This document shows positions 12,618 to 27,184 of a stretch of 64,000 nt of DNA, in pieces. A program made the position numbers and the translations under genes. The DNA lies in assembly GCA_935421135.1 (NCBI GenBank), contig OW285195.1, forward strand, positions 310,001 through 374,000. Reading direction: 5' to 3'. Numbering within the stretch: position 1 is the stretch's first letter; every line of letters starts with the position of its first letter. Below the pieces are notes generated by a model, which was not told the DNA's origin, searched no databases, and saw only the letters and a list, made by a program, of their open reading frames with translations. Source of the DNA: Bugulina stolonifera (Eukaryota > Bryozoa > Gymnolaemata > Cheilostomatida > Bugulidae).

Positions 12618-14042
12618 TATGCATAGAATATATTGACCACATAGAATGCATTCTGTGCACTCTATACATTCCATGTAATCTATGCGTTCTATGCATGGAA
12701 TACATTCTATGCACTATATGCGTTCCATGTAATCTATGCGTTCTATGCATAGAATACATAGATTGCATTTTATGCATTCTATGCATAGAATACATAGAAG
12801 ACATAGAATGCATTATGTGCATAGAATACTTATAATTCTATATCTCCCATGTGTTCTATGCATCATTCTATGCATAGAATACATAGATTGCATTCTATGC
12901 ATAGAATATATTGATCACATAGAATGCATTCTATGCACTCTATACATTCCATGTAATCTATGCATTCTATGCATAGAATACATTCTATGCACTCTATGCA
13001 TTCCATGTAATCTATGCGTTCTATGCATAGAATACATAGAATACATTGATTACATAGAAGGCATTGTATGTAATCAATGTATTTTATGCATTCTATGCAT
13101 AGAATACATAGATTGCATTCTATGCGTAGAATACATTGATCACATAGAATGCATTCTGTGCACTCTATGCATTCAATGTAACCTATGCATTCTATGCATA
13201 GAATACATAGATTGTATTCTATGCATTCTATGCATTCTATGCATTCTATGCATAGAATACATAGAATACATAGAAGACATAGAATGCATAAAATGCGTTC
13301 CATGTAATCTATGCACTCTATGCATAGAATACATAGAACTCTATGTGTTCTATGTATTCTATGCATTCTATGCATGGAATATACAGAATACATAGGTTGC
13401 ATTCTATGCACTCTATGCATTCCTTGTAATCTATGCATTCTATGTATTCTATGGTATTGATGCATAGAATACCTTTTTATGCATAGAATGCATAAAATAC
13501 ATTTATCACAAAGAATGCATTCTATGCACTCTATGCATCCCATGTAATCTATGCATTCTATGCATAGAATACATAAATTGCATTCTATGCATTCTATGCA
13601 TGAAATACATAGAAGACATAGAATGCATAGAATGCGTTCCATGTTATCTATGCACTCTATGCATAGAATACATATATTGCATTCTATGCATTCGATGCAT
13701 AGAATACATAGAATACATTGATTACATAGAAGGCATTGTATGTGGTCAATGTATTTTATGCATTCTATGCATAGAATACATAGATTGCATTCTATGCGTA
13801 GAATGCATTGATCACATAGAATGCATTCTGTGCACTCTATGCATTCAATGTAACCTATGCATTCTATGCATAGAATACATAGATTGCATTCTATGCATTC
13901 TATGCATTCTATGCATAGAATACATAGAATACATAGAAGACATAGAATGCATAAAATGCGTTCCATGTAATCTATGCACTCTATGCATAGAATACATAGA
14001 ACTCTATGTCTTCTATGTATTCTATGCACTGTATGCATAGAA

Positions 14043-14054
14043 TACGTAGATCGC
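14043..14054 (+). repeat. TACGTAGATCGC landmark, first of 16 copies
   Basis: This CpG-bearing dodecamer is used here as the module start. It occurs at 14043, 18555, 22285, 25343, 27185, 30601, 33736, 37152, 40287, 43083, 46218, 49469, 52603, 56384, 60165 and 63581. It was not seen in the first 14 kb, where only TACGTAGAA and AGATCGC occur separately. It contains TACGTA and two CpG sites. Confidence 0.85.
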
Positions 14055-14992
14055 ATTCTATGCATAGAATATATTGATCACATGGAATGCATTCTGTGCA
14101 CTCTATACATTCCATATAATCTATGCGTTCTATGCATAGAATACATTCTATGCACTATATGCATTCCATGTAATCTATGCGTTCTATGCATAGAATACAT
14201 AGATTGCATTCTATGCATTCTATGCATTCTATGCATAGAATACATAGAAGACATAGAAAGCATTATGTGCATAGAATACTTATAATTCTATATCTTCCAT
14301 GTATTCTATGCATCATTCTATGCATAGAATACATAGATTGCAGTCTATGCATCCGATGCATAGAATACATAGAATACATAGATTGCATTCTATGCATAGA
14401 ATATATTGAGCACATAGAATGCATTCTATGCACTCTATACATTCCATGTAATCTATGCATTTTATGCATAGAATACATAGATTGCATTCTATGCATAGAA
14501 TATATTGATCACATAGAATGCATTCTGTGCACTCTATACATTCCATGTAATCTATGCGTTCTATGCATGGAATACATTCTATGCACTATATGCATTCCAT
14601 GTAACCTATGCATTCTATGCATAGAATACATAGATTGCATTCTATGCATTCTATGCATTCTATGCATAGAATACATAGAATACATAGAAGACATAGAATG
14701 CATAAAATGCGTTCCATGTAATCTATGCACTCTATGCATAGAATACATAGAACTCTATGTCTTCTATGTATTCTATGCATTCTATGCATGGAATATATAG
14801 AATACATAGGTTGCATTCCATGCACTCTATACATTCCATGTAATCTATGCGTTCTATGCATAGAATACATTCTATGCATTCCATGTAATCTATGCGCATC
14901 TATGCATAGAATACATAGATTGCATTCTATGCATCCGATGCATAGAATACATAGAAGACATAGAATGCATAAAATGTGTCCATGTAATCTGT

Positions 14993-15008
14993 GCACTCTA
15001 TAGAATGC
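14993..15008 (+). repeat. Palindrome with 4-bp centre deleted, first of 8 copies
   Basis: The usual ACTCTATGCATAGAATGC is reduced to ACTCTATAGAATGC, losing the four central bases of the palindrome. The adjacent AAAATGTGTCCATG also lacks one base relative to AAAATGCGTTCCATG. Together these shift the 9-bp phase. The same pair of changes recurs near 19505, 23235, 27696, 34247, 53116, 56897 and 60678, all within the long first part of a module. Confidence 0.8.
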
Positions 15009-16676
15009 ATTATGTGCATAGAATACTTATAATTCTATATCTTCCATGTGTTCTATGCATCATTCTATGCATAGAATACATAGATTGCATTCTATGCGTC
15101 CGATGCATAGAATACATTGAATACATAGAATGCATTGTATGTAATCAATGTATTTTATGCAATCTATGCATAGAATACATCGATTGCATTCTATGCATAG
15201 AATGCATTGATCACATAGAATGCATTCTGTGCACTCTATGCATTCAATGTAACCTATGCATTCTATGCATATAATACATAGATTGCATTCAATGTAACCT
15301 ATGCATTCTATGCATAGAATACATAGATTGCATTCTATGCATTCTATGCATAGAAAACATAGAATACATTGATTACATAGAAGGCATTGTATGTAATCAA
15401 TGTATTTTATGCATTCTATACATAGAATACATAGATTGCATTCTATGCATAGAATATATTCATTACATAGAATGCATTCTATGCACTATATACATTCCAT
15501 GTAATCTATGCGTTCTATGCATAGAATACATTCTATGCACTCTATGCATACCATGTAATCTATGCGTTCTATGCATAGAATAAATAGAATACATTGATTA
15601 CATAGAAGGCATTGTATGTAATCAATGTATTTTATGCATTCTATGCATAGAATACATAGATTGCATTCTATGCATAGAATATATTGATCACATAGAATGC
15701 ATTCTGTGCACTCTATACATTCCATGTAATCTATGCGTTCTATGCATGGAATACATTCTATGCACTATATGCGTTCCATGTAATCTATGCGTTCTATGCA
15801 TAGACTACATAGATTGCATTTTATGCATTCTATGCATTCTATGCATAGAATACATAGAAGACATAGAATGCATTATGTGCATAGAATACTTATAATTCTA
15901 TATCTCCCATGTGTTCTACGCATCATTCTATGCATAGAATACATAGATTGCATTCTATGCATAGAATATATTGATCACATAGAATGCATTCTATGCACTA
16001 TACATTCCATGTAATCTATGCATTCTATGCATAGAATACATTCTATGCACTCTATGCATTCCATGTAATCTATGCGTTCTATGCATAGAATACATATAAT
16101 ACATTGATTACATAGAAGGCATTGTATGTAATCAATGTATTTTATGCATTCTATGCATAGAATACATAGATTGCATTCTATGCGTAGAATACATTGATCA
16201 CATAGAATGTATTCTGTGCACTCTATGCATTCAATGTAACCTATGCATTCTATGCATAGAATACATAGATTGCATTCTATGCATTCTATGCATTCTATGC
16301 ATTCTATGCATAGAATACATAGAAGACATAGAAGACATAGAATGCATAAAATGCGTTCCATGTAATCTATGCACTCTATGCATAGAATACATAGAACTCT
16401 ATGTGTTCTATGTATTCTATGCATTCTATGCATGAAATATACAGAATACATTGGTTGCATTCTATGCACTCTATGCATTCCTTGTAATCTATGCATTCTA
16501 TGTATTCTATGGTATTGATGCATAGAATACCTTTTTATGCATAGAATGCATAAAATACATTTATCACAAAGAATGCATTCTATGCACTCTATGCATCCCA
16601 TGTAATCTATGCATTCTATGCATAGAATACATAGATTGCATTCTATGCGTAGAATACATTGATCACATAGAATGCA

Positions 16677-19600
16677 TTCTGTGCACTCTATGCATCCCAT
16701 GTAATTTATGCATTCTATGCATAGAATACATAGATTGCATTCTATGCATTCTATGCATGAAATACATAGAAGACATAGAAGACATAGAATGCATAGAATG
16801 CGTTCCATGTTATCTATGCACTCTATGCATAGAATACATATATTGCATTCTATGCATTCGATGCATAGAATACATAGAATACATTGATTACATAGAAGGC
16901 ATTGTATGTAATCAATGTAGTTTATGCATTCTATGCATAGAATACATAGATTGCATTCTATGCATAGAATATATTGACCACATAGAATGCATTCTGTGCA
17001 CTCTATACATTCCATGTAATCTATGCGTTCTATGCATAGAATAAATAGAATACATTGATTACATAGAAGGCATTGTATGTAATCAATGTATTTTATGCAT
17101 TCTATGCATAGAATACATAGATTGCATTCTATGCATAGAATATATTGACCACATAGAATGCATTCTGTGCACTCTATACATTCCATGTAATCTATGCGTT
17201 CTATGCATGGAATACATTCTATGCACTATATGCGTTCCATGTAATCTATGCGTTCTATGCATAGAATACATAGATTGCATTTTATGCATTCTATGCATAG
17301 AATACATAGAAGACATAGAATGCATTATGTGCATAGAATACTTATAATTCTATATCTCCCATGTGTTCTATGCATCATTCTATGCATAGAATACATAGAT
17401 TGCATTCTATGCATAGAATATATTGATCACATAGAATGCATTCTATGCACTCTATACATTCCATGTAATCTATGCATTCTATGCATAGAATACATTCTAT
17501 GCACTCTATGCATTCCATGTAATCTATGCGTTCTATGCATAGAATACATAGAATACATTGATTACATAGAAGGCATTGTATGTAATCAATGTATTTTATG
17601 CATTCTATGCATAGAATACATAGATTGCATTCTATGCGTAGAATACATTGATCACATAGAATGCATTCTGTGCACTCTATGCATTCAATGTAACCTATGC
17701 ATTCTATGCATAGAATACATAGATTGTATTCTATGCATTCTATGCATTCTATGCATTCTATGCATAGAATACATAGAATACATAGAAGACATAGAATGCA
17801 TAAAATGCGTTCCATGTAATCTATGCACTCTATGCATAGAATACATAGAACTCTATGTGTTCTATATATTCTATGCATTCTATGCATGGAATATACAGAA
17901 TACATAGGTGGCATTCTATGCACTCTATGCATTCCTTGTAATCTATGCATTCTATGTATTCTATGGTATTGATGCATAGAATACCTTTTTATGCATAGAA
18001 TGCATAAAATACATTTATCACAAAGAATGCATTCTATGCACTCTATGCATCCCATGTAATCTATGCATTCTATGCATAGAATACATAAATTGCATTCTAT
18101 GCATTCTATGCATGAAATACATAGAAGACATAGAATGCATAGAATGCGTTCCATGTTATCTATGCACTCTATGCATAGAATACATATATTGCATTCTATG
18201 CATTCGATGCATAGAATACATAGAATACATTGATTACATAGAAGGCATTGTATGTGGTCAATGTATTTTATGCATTCTATGCATAGAATACATAGATTGC
18301 ATTCTATGCGTAGAATGCATTGATCACATAGAATGCATTCTGTGCACTCTATGCATTCAATGTAACCTATGCATTCTATGCATAGAATACATAGATTGCA
18401 TTCTATGCATTCTATGCATTCTATGCATAGAATACATAGAATACATAGAAGACATAGAATGCATAAAATGCGTTCCATGTAATCTATGCACTCTATGCAT
18501 AGAATACATAGAACTCTATGTCTTCTATGTATTCTATGCACTGTATGCATAGAATACGTAGATCGCATTCTATGCATAGAATATATTGATCACATGGAAT
18601 GCATTCTGTGCACTCTATACATTCCATATAATCTATGCGTTCTATGCATAGAATACATTCTATGCACTATATGCATTCCATGTAATCTATGCGTTCTATG
18701 CATAGAATACATAGATTGCATTCTATGCATTCTATGCATTCTATGCATAGAATACATAGAAGACATAGAAAGCATTATGTGCATAGAATACTTATAATTC
18801 TATATCTTCCATGTATTCTATGCATCATTCTATGCATAGAATACATAGATTGCATTCTATGCATCCGATGCATAGAATACATAGAATACATAGATTGCAT
18901 TCTATGCATAGAATATATTGAGCACATAGAATGCATTCTATGCACTCTATACATTCCATGTAATCTATGCATTTTATGCATAGAATACATAGATTGCATT
19001 CTATGCATAGAATATATTGATCACATAGAATGCATTCTGTGCACTCTATACATTCCATGTAATCTATGCGTTCTATGCATGGAATACATTCTATGCACTA
19101 TATGCATTCCATGTAACCTATGCATTCTATGCATAGAATACATAGATTGCATTCTATGCATTCTATGCATTCTATGCATAGAATACATAGAATACATAGA
19201 AGACATAGAATGCATAAAATGCGTTCCATGTAATCTATGCACTCTATGCATAGAATACATAGAACTCTATGTCTTCTATGTATTCTATGCATTCTATGCA
19301 TGGAATATATAGAATACATAGGTTGCATTCCATGCACTCTATACATTCCATGTAATCTATGCGTTCTATGCATAGAATACATTCTATGCATTCCATGTAA
19401 TCTATGCGCATCTATGCATAGAATACATAGATTGCATTCTATGCATCCGATGCATAGAATACATAGAAGACATAGAATGCATAAAATGTGTCCATGTAAT
19501 CTGTGCACTCTATAGAATGCATTATGTGCATAGAATACTTATAATTCTATATCTTCCATGTGTTCTATGCATCATTCTATGCATAGAATACATAGATTGC

Positions 19601-20832
19601 ATTCTATGCGTCCGATGCATAGAATACATTGAATACATAGAATGCATTGTATGTAATCAATGTATTTTATGCAATCTATGCATAGAATACATCGATTGCA
19701 TTCTATGCATAGAATGCATTGATCACATAGAATGCATTCTGTGCACTCTATGCATTCAATGTAACCTATGCATTCTATGCATATAATACATAGATTGCAT
19801 TCAATGTAACCTATGCATTCTATGCATAGAATACATAGATTGCATTCTATGCATTCTATGCATAGAAAACATAGAATACATTGATTACATAGAAGGCATT
19901 GTATGTAATCAATGTATTTTATGCATTCTATACATAGAATACATAGATTGCATTCTATGCATAGAATATATTCATTACATAGAATGCATTCTATGCACTA
20001 TATACATTCCATGTAATCTATGCGTTCTATGCATAGAATACATTCTATGCACTCTATGCATACCATGTAATCTATGCGTTCTATGCATAGAATAAATAGA
20101 ATACATTGATTACATAGAAGGCATTGTATGTAATCAATGTATTTTATGCATTCTATGCATAGAATACATAGATTGCATTCTATGCATAGAATATATTGAT
20201 CACATAGAATGCATTCTGTGCACTCTATACATTCCATGTAATCTATGCGTTCTATGCATGGAATACATTCTATGCACTATATGCGTTCCATGTAATCTAT
20301 GCGTTCTATGCATAGACTACATAGATTGCATTTTATGCATTCTATGCATTCTATGCATAGAATACATAGAAGACATAGAATGCATTATGTGCATAGAATA
20401 CTTATAATTCTATATCTCCCATGTGTTCTACGCATCATTCTATGCATAGAATACATAGATTGCATTCTATGCATAGAATATATTGATCACATAGAATGCA
20501 TTCTATGCACTATACATTCCATGTAATCTATGCATTCTATGCATAGAATACATTCTATGCACTCTATGCATTCCATGTAATCTATGCGTTCTATGCATAG
20601 AATACATATAATACATTGATTACATAGAAGGCATTGTATGTAATCAATGTATTTTATGCATTCTATGCATAGAATACATAGATTGCATTCTATGCGTAGA
20701 ATACATTGATCACATAGAATGCATTCTGTGCACTCTATGCATTCAATGTAACCTATGCATTCTATGCATAGAATACATAGATTGCATTCTATGCATTCTA
20801 TGCATTCTATGCATTCTATGCATAGAATACAT
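16677..20832 (+). repeat. 4,512-bp higher-order repeat, copy 2
   Basis: This is the second copy of 12165-16320. The joint just before it (about 16634-16676) carries an extra piece ending in GATCACATAGAATGC that is absent at the matching left edge of copy 1. From about 17586 the same sequence is also copy 1 of the 3,730-bp repeat, showing nested rounds of duplication. Confidence 0.85.
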
Positions 20833-22284
20833 AGAAGACATAGAATGCATAAAATGCGTTCCATGTAATCTATGCACTCTATGCATAGAATACATAGAAC
20901 TCTATGTGTTCTATGTATTCTATGCATTCTATGCATGGAATATACAAAATACATTGGTTGCATTCTATGCACTCTATGCATTCCTTGTAATCTATGCATT
21001 CTATGTATTCTATGGTATTGATGCATAGAATACCTTTTTATGCATAGAATGCATAAAATACATTTATCACAAAGAATGCATTCTATGCACTCTATGCATC
21101 CCATGTAATCTATGCATTCTATGCATAGAATACATAAATTGCATTCTATGCATTCTATGCATGAAATACATAGAAGACATAGAAGACATAGAATGCATAG
21201 AATGCGTTCCATGTTATCTATGCACTCTATGCATAGAATACATATATTGCATTCTATGCATTCGATGCATAGAATACATAGAATACATTGATTACATAGA
21301 AGGCATTGTATGTGGTCAATGTATTTTATGCATTCTATGCATAGAATACATAGATTGCATTCTATGCGTAGAATACATTGATCACATAGAATGCATTCTG
21401 TGCACTCTATGCATTCAATGTAACCTATGCATTCTATGCATAGAATACATAGATTGTATTCTATGCATTCTATGCATTCTATGCATTCTATGCATAGAAT
21501 ACATAGAATACATAGAAGACATAGAATGCATAAAATGCGTTCCATGTAATCTATGCACTCTATGCATAGAATACATAGAACTCTATGTGTTCTATGTATT
21601 CTATGCATTCTATGCATGGAATATACAGAATACATAGGTGGCATTCTATGCACTCTATGCATTCCTTGTAATCTATGCATTCTATGTATTCTATGGTATT
21701 GATGCATAGAATACCTTTTTATGCATAGAATGCATAAAATACATTTATCACAAAGAATGCATTCTATGCACTCTATGCATCCCATGTAATCTATGCATTC
21801 TATGCATAGAATACATAAATTGCATTCTATGCATTCTATGCATGAAATACATAGAAGACATAGAATGCATAGAATGCGTTCCATGTTATCTATGCACTCT
21901 ATGCATAGAATACATATATTGCATTCTATGCATTCGATGCATAGAATACATAGAATACATTGATTACATAGAAGGCATTGTATGTGGTCAATGTATTTTA
22001 TGCATTCTATGCATAGAATACATAGATTGCATTCTATGCGTAGAATGCATTGATCACATAGAATGCATTCTGTGCACTCTATGCATTCAATGTAACCTAT
22101 GCATTCTATGCATAGAATACATAGATTGCATTCTATGCATTCTATGCATTCTATGCATAGAATACATAGAATACATAGAAGACATAGAATGCATAAAATG
22201 CGTTCCATGTAATCTATGCACTCTATGCATAGAATACATAGAACTCTATGTCTTCTATGTATTCTATGCACTGTATGCATAGAA
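18555..22284 (+). repeat. Module 2, 3,730 bp
   Basis: The first part is 1,744 bp (to 20298), the same length as in module 1. The second part is 1,986 bp and contains a tandem duplication with a spacing of 681 bp, visible as the GGTATTGATGC landmark at 21014 and 21695. Sequence from about 17586 recurs 3,730 bp downstream. Confidence 0.85.
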
Positions 22285-22375
22285 TACGTAGATCGCATTC
22301 TATGCATAGAATATATTGATCACATGGAATGCATTCTGTGCACTCTATACATTCCATATAATCTATGCGTTCTAT
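21014..22375 (+). repeat. 681-bp tandem duplication in module 2
   Basis: Two consecutive units start at the GGTATTGATGC landmark, 681 bp apart. The first carries a double CATAGAAGAC and four forward 9-mers, the second a single CATAGAAGAC and three. Module 3 has only one unit and is 672 bp shorter than module 2, which equals 681 minus one 9-mer. Confidence 0.8.
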
Positions 22376-25342
22376 GCATAGAATACATTCTATGCACTAT
22401 ATGCATTCCATGTAATCTATGCGTTCTATGCATAGAATACATAGATTGCATTCTATGCATTCTATGCATTCTATGCATAGAATACATAGAAGACATAGAA
22501 AGCATTATGTGCATAGAATACTTATAATTCTATATCTTCCATGTATTCTATGCATCATTCTATGCATAGAATACATAGATTGCATTCTATGCATCCGATG
22601 CATAGAATACATAGAATACATAGATTGCATTCTATGCATAGAATATATTGAGCACATAGAATGCATTCTATGCACTCTATACATTCCATGTAATCTATGC
22701 ATTTTATGCATAGAATACATAGATTGCATTCTATGCATAGAATATATTGATCACATAGAATGCATTCTGTGCACTCTATACATTCCATGTAATCTATGCG
22801 TTCTATGCATGGAATACATTCTATGCACTATATGCATTCCATGTAACCTATGCATTCTATGCATAGAATACATAGATTGCATTCTATGCATTCTATGCAT
22901 TCTATGCATAGAATACATAGAATACATAGAAGACATAGAATGCATAAAATGCGTTCCATGTAATCTATGCACTCTATGCATAGAATACATAGAACTCTAT
23001 GTCTTCTATGTATTCTATGCATTCTATGCATGGAATATATAGAATACATAGGTTGCATTCCATGCACTCTATACATTCCATGTAATCTATGCGTTCTATG
23101 CATAGAATACATTCTATGCATTCCATGTAATCTATGCGCATCTATGCATAGAATACATAGATTGCATTCTATGCATCCGATGCATAGAATACATAGAAGA
23201 CATAGAATGCATAAAATGTGTCCATGTAATCTGTGCACTCTATAGAATGCATTATGTGCATAGAATACTTATAATTCTATATCTTCCATGTGTTCTATGC
23301 ATCATTCTATGCATAGAATACATAGATTGCATTCTATGCGTCCGATGCATAGAATACATTGAATACATAGAATGCATTGTATGTAATCAATGTATTTTAT
23401 GCAATCTATGCATAGAATACATCGATTGCATTCTATGCATAGAATGCATTGATCACATAGAATGCATTCTGTGCACTCTATGCATTCAATGTAACCTATG
23501 CATTCTATGCATATAATACATAGATTGCATTCAATGTAACCTATGCATTCTATGCATAGAATACATAGATTGCATTCTATGCATTCTATGCATAGAAAAC
23601 ATAGAATACATTGATTACATAGAAGGCATTGTATGTAATCAATGTATTTTATGCATTCTATACATAGAATACATAGATTGCATTCTATGCATAGAATATA
23701 TTCATTACATAGAATGCATTCTATGCACTATATACATTCCATGTAATCTATGCGTTCTATGCATAGAATACATTCTATGCACTCTATGCATACCATGTAA
23801 TCTATGCGTTCTATGCATAGAATAAATAGAATACATTGATTACATAGAAGGCATTGTATGTAATCAATGTATTTTATGCATTCTATGCATAGAATACATA
23901 GATTGCATTCTATGCATAGAATATATTGATCACATAGAATGCATTCTGTGCACTCTATACATTCCATGTAATCTATGCGTTCTATGCATGGAATACATTC
24001 TATGCACTATATGCGTTCCATGTAATCTATGCGTTCTATGCATAGACTACATAGATTGCATTTTATGCATTCTATGCATTCTATGCATAGAATACATAGA
24101 AGACATAGAATGCATTATGTGCATAGAATACTTATAATTCTATATCTCCCATGTGTTCTACGCATCATTCTATGCATAGAATACATAGATTGCATTCTAT
24201 GCATAGAATATATTGATCACATAGAATGCATTCTATGCACTATACATTCCATGTAATCTATGCATTCTATGCATAGAATACATTCTATGCACTCTATGCA
24301 TTCCATGTAATCTATGCGTTCTATGCATAGAATACATATAATACATTGATTACATAGAAGGCATTGTATGTAATCAATGTATTTTATGCATTCTATGCAT
24401 AGAATACATAGATTGCATTCTATGCGTAGAATACATTGATCACATAGAATGCATTCTGTGCACTCTATGCATTCAATGTAACCTATGCATTCTATGCATA
24501 GAATACATAGATTGCATTCTATGCATTCTATGCATTCTATGCATTCTATGCATAGAATACATAGAAGACATAGAATGCATAAAATGCGTTCCATGTAATC
24601 TATGCACTCTATGCATAGAATACATAGAACTCTATGTGTTCTATGTATTCTATGCATTCTATGCATGGAATATACAAAATACATTGGTTGCATTCTATGC
24701 ACTCTATGCATTCCTTGTAATCTATGCATTCTATGTATTCTATGGTATTGATGCATAGAATACCTTTTTATGCATAGAATGCATAAAATACATTTATCAC
24801 AAAGAATGCATTCTATGCACTCTATGCATCCCATGTAATCTATGCATTCTATGCATAGAATACATAAATTGCATTCTATGCATTCTATGCATGAAATACA
24901 TAGAAGACATAGAAGACATAGAATGCATAGAATGCGTTCCATGTTATCTATGCACTCTATGCATAGAATACATATATTGCATTCTATGCATTCGATGCAT
25001 AGAATACATAGAATACATTGATTACATAGAAGGCATTGTATGTGGTCAATGTATTTTATGCATTCTATGCATAGAATACATAGATTGCATTCTATGCGTA
25101 GAATACATTGATCACATAGAATGCATTCTGTGCACTCTATGCATTCAATGTAACCTATGCATTCTATGCATAGAATACATAGATTGCATTCTATGCATTC
25201 TATGCATTCTATGCATAGAATACATAGAATACATGGAAGACATAGAATGCATAAAATGCGTTCCATGTAATCTATGCACTCTATGCATAGAATACATAGA
25301 ACTCTATGTCTTCTATGTATTCTATGCACTGTATGCATAGAA
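22285..25342 (+). repeat. Module 3, 3,058 bp
   Basis: The first part is again 1,744 bp (to 24028). The second part is 1,314 bp, module 2 minus 672 bp. It repeats module 2 at an offset of 3,730 bp up to about 25190, then jumps to the equivalent of the second tandem unit. CATGGAAGAC near 25234 is a private change. Confidence 0.85.
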
Positions 25343-27184
25343 TACGTAGATCGCATTCTATGCATAGAATATATTGATCACATGGAATGCATTCTGTGCA
25401 CTCTATACATTCCATATAATCTATGCGTTCTATGCATAGAATACATTCTATGCACTATATGCATTCCATGTAATCTATGCGTTCTATGCATAGAATACAT
25501 AGATTGCATTCTATGCATTCTATGCATTCTATGCATAGAATACATAGAATGCATAGAATGCATAAAATGCGTTCCATGTAATCTATGCACTCTATGCATA
25601 GAATACATAGAACTCTATGTCTTCTATGTATTCTATGCATTCTATGCATGGAATATATAGAATACATAGGTTGCATTCCATGCACTCTATACATTCCATG
25701 TAATCTATGCGTTCTATGCATAGAATACATAGATTGCATTCTATGCATAGAATATATTGATCACATAGAATGCATTCTGTGCACTCTATACATTCCATGT
25801 AATCTATGCGTTCTATGCATGGAATACATTCTATGCACTATATGCGTTCCATGTAATCTATGCGTTCTATGCATAGAATACATAGATTGCATTTTATGCA
25901 TTCTATGCATTCTATGCATAGAATACATAGAAGACATAGAATGCATTATGTGCATAGAATACTTATAATTCTATATCTTCCATGTGTTCTATGCATCATT
26001 CTATGCATAGAATACATAGATTGCATTCTATGCATAGAATATATTGATCACATAGAATGCATTCTATGCACTCTATACATTCCATGTAATCTATGCATTC
26101 TATGCATAGAATACATTCTATGCACTCTATGCATTCCATGTAATCTATGCGTTCTATGCATAGAATACATAGAATACATTGATTACATAGAAGGCATTGT
26201 ATGTAATCAATGTATTTTATGCATTCTATGCATAGAATACATAGATTGCATTCTATGCGTAGAATACATTGATCACATAGAATGCATTCTGTGCACTCTA
26301 TGCATTCAATGTAACCTATGCATTCTATGCATAGAATACATAGATTGCATTCTATGCATTCTATGCATTCTATGCATTCTATGCATAGAATACATAGAAT
26401 ACATAGAAGACATAGAATGCATAAAATGCGTTCCATGTAATCTATGCACTCTATGCATAGAATACATAGAACTCTATGTGTTCTATGTATTCTATGCATT
26501 CTATGCATGAAATATACAGAATACATTGGTTGCATTCTATGCACTCTATGCATTCCTTGTAATCTATGCATTCTATGTATTCTATGGTATTGATGCATAG
26601 AATACCTTTTTATGCATAGAATGCATGAAATACATTTATCACAAAGAATGCATTCTATGCACTCTATGCATCCCATGTAATCTATGCATTCTATGCATAG
26701 AATACATAAATTGCATTCTATGCATTCTATGCATGAAATACATAGAAGACATAGAAGACATAGAATGCATAGAATGCGTTCCATGTTATCTATGCACTCT
26801 ATGCATAGAATACATATATTGCATTCTATGCATTCGATGCATAGAATACATAGAATACATTGATTACATAGAAGGCATTGTATGTGGTCAATGTATTTTA
26901 TGCATTCTATGCATAGAATACATAGATTGCATTCTATGCATAGAATACATTGATCACATAGAATGCATTCTGTGCACTCTATGCATTCAATGTAACCTAT
27001 GCATTCTATGCATAGAATACATAGATTGCATTCTATGCATTCTATGCATTCTATGCATAGAATACATAGAATACATAGAAGACATAGAATGCATAAAATG
27101 CGTTCCATGTAATCTATGCACTCTATGCATAGAATACATAGAACTCTATGTCTTCTATGTATTCTATGCACTGTATGCATAGAA
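25343..27184 (+). repeat. Module 4, 1,842 bp, shortest module
   Basis: The first part is only 517 bp (to 25859), against 1,462 to 2,109 bp in other modules. It lacks both the centre-deleted palindrome and the ACTTAGAACTCTAAGT site. The second part (1,325 bp) resembles the N type with two additional 9-mers. It marks the boundary between the region II and region III organisations. Confidence 0.8.

Larger units (their letters stand above)
12165..16320 (+). repeat. 4,512-bp higher-order repeat, copy 1
   Basis: The segment matches 16677-20832 at a constant offset of 4,512 bp. Visible differences include one T/C change near 13216-style sites, CAGTCTATGC at 14341 against CATTCTATGC at 18853, and GTATTCTG at 16209 against GCATTCTG at 20721. 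Its left end overlaps the 9,927-bp repeat copy B, so the two period systems share about 450 bp. Confidence 0.85.
14043..18554 (+). repeat. Module 1, 4,512 bp
   Basis: This module has a first part of 1,744 bp (to about 15786) and a second part of 2,768 bp. The first part holds the centre-deleted palindrome at 14993. The second part holds three T/A-tract hairpin elements near 16511, 16530 and 17964 regions, and is the longest second part in the window, which suggests internal duplication. Confidence 0.8.

Noticed and set aside
20487..22307. Long minus-strand open frame as a cysteine-rich protein gene, with many similar frames on both strands
   Set aside because: Frames of equal quality overlap in several registers on both strands, the products are pure low-complexity triplets set by the 9-mer, frame is not kept between higher-order copies, and there is no gene-like flanking sequence.
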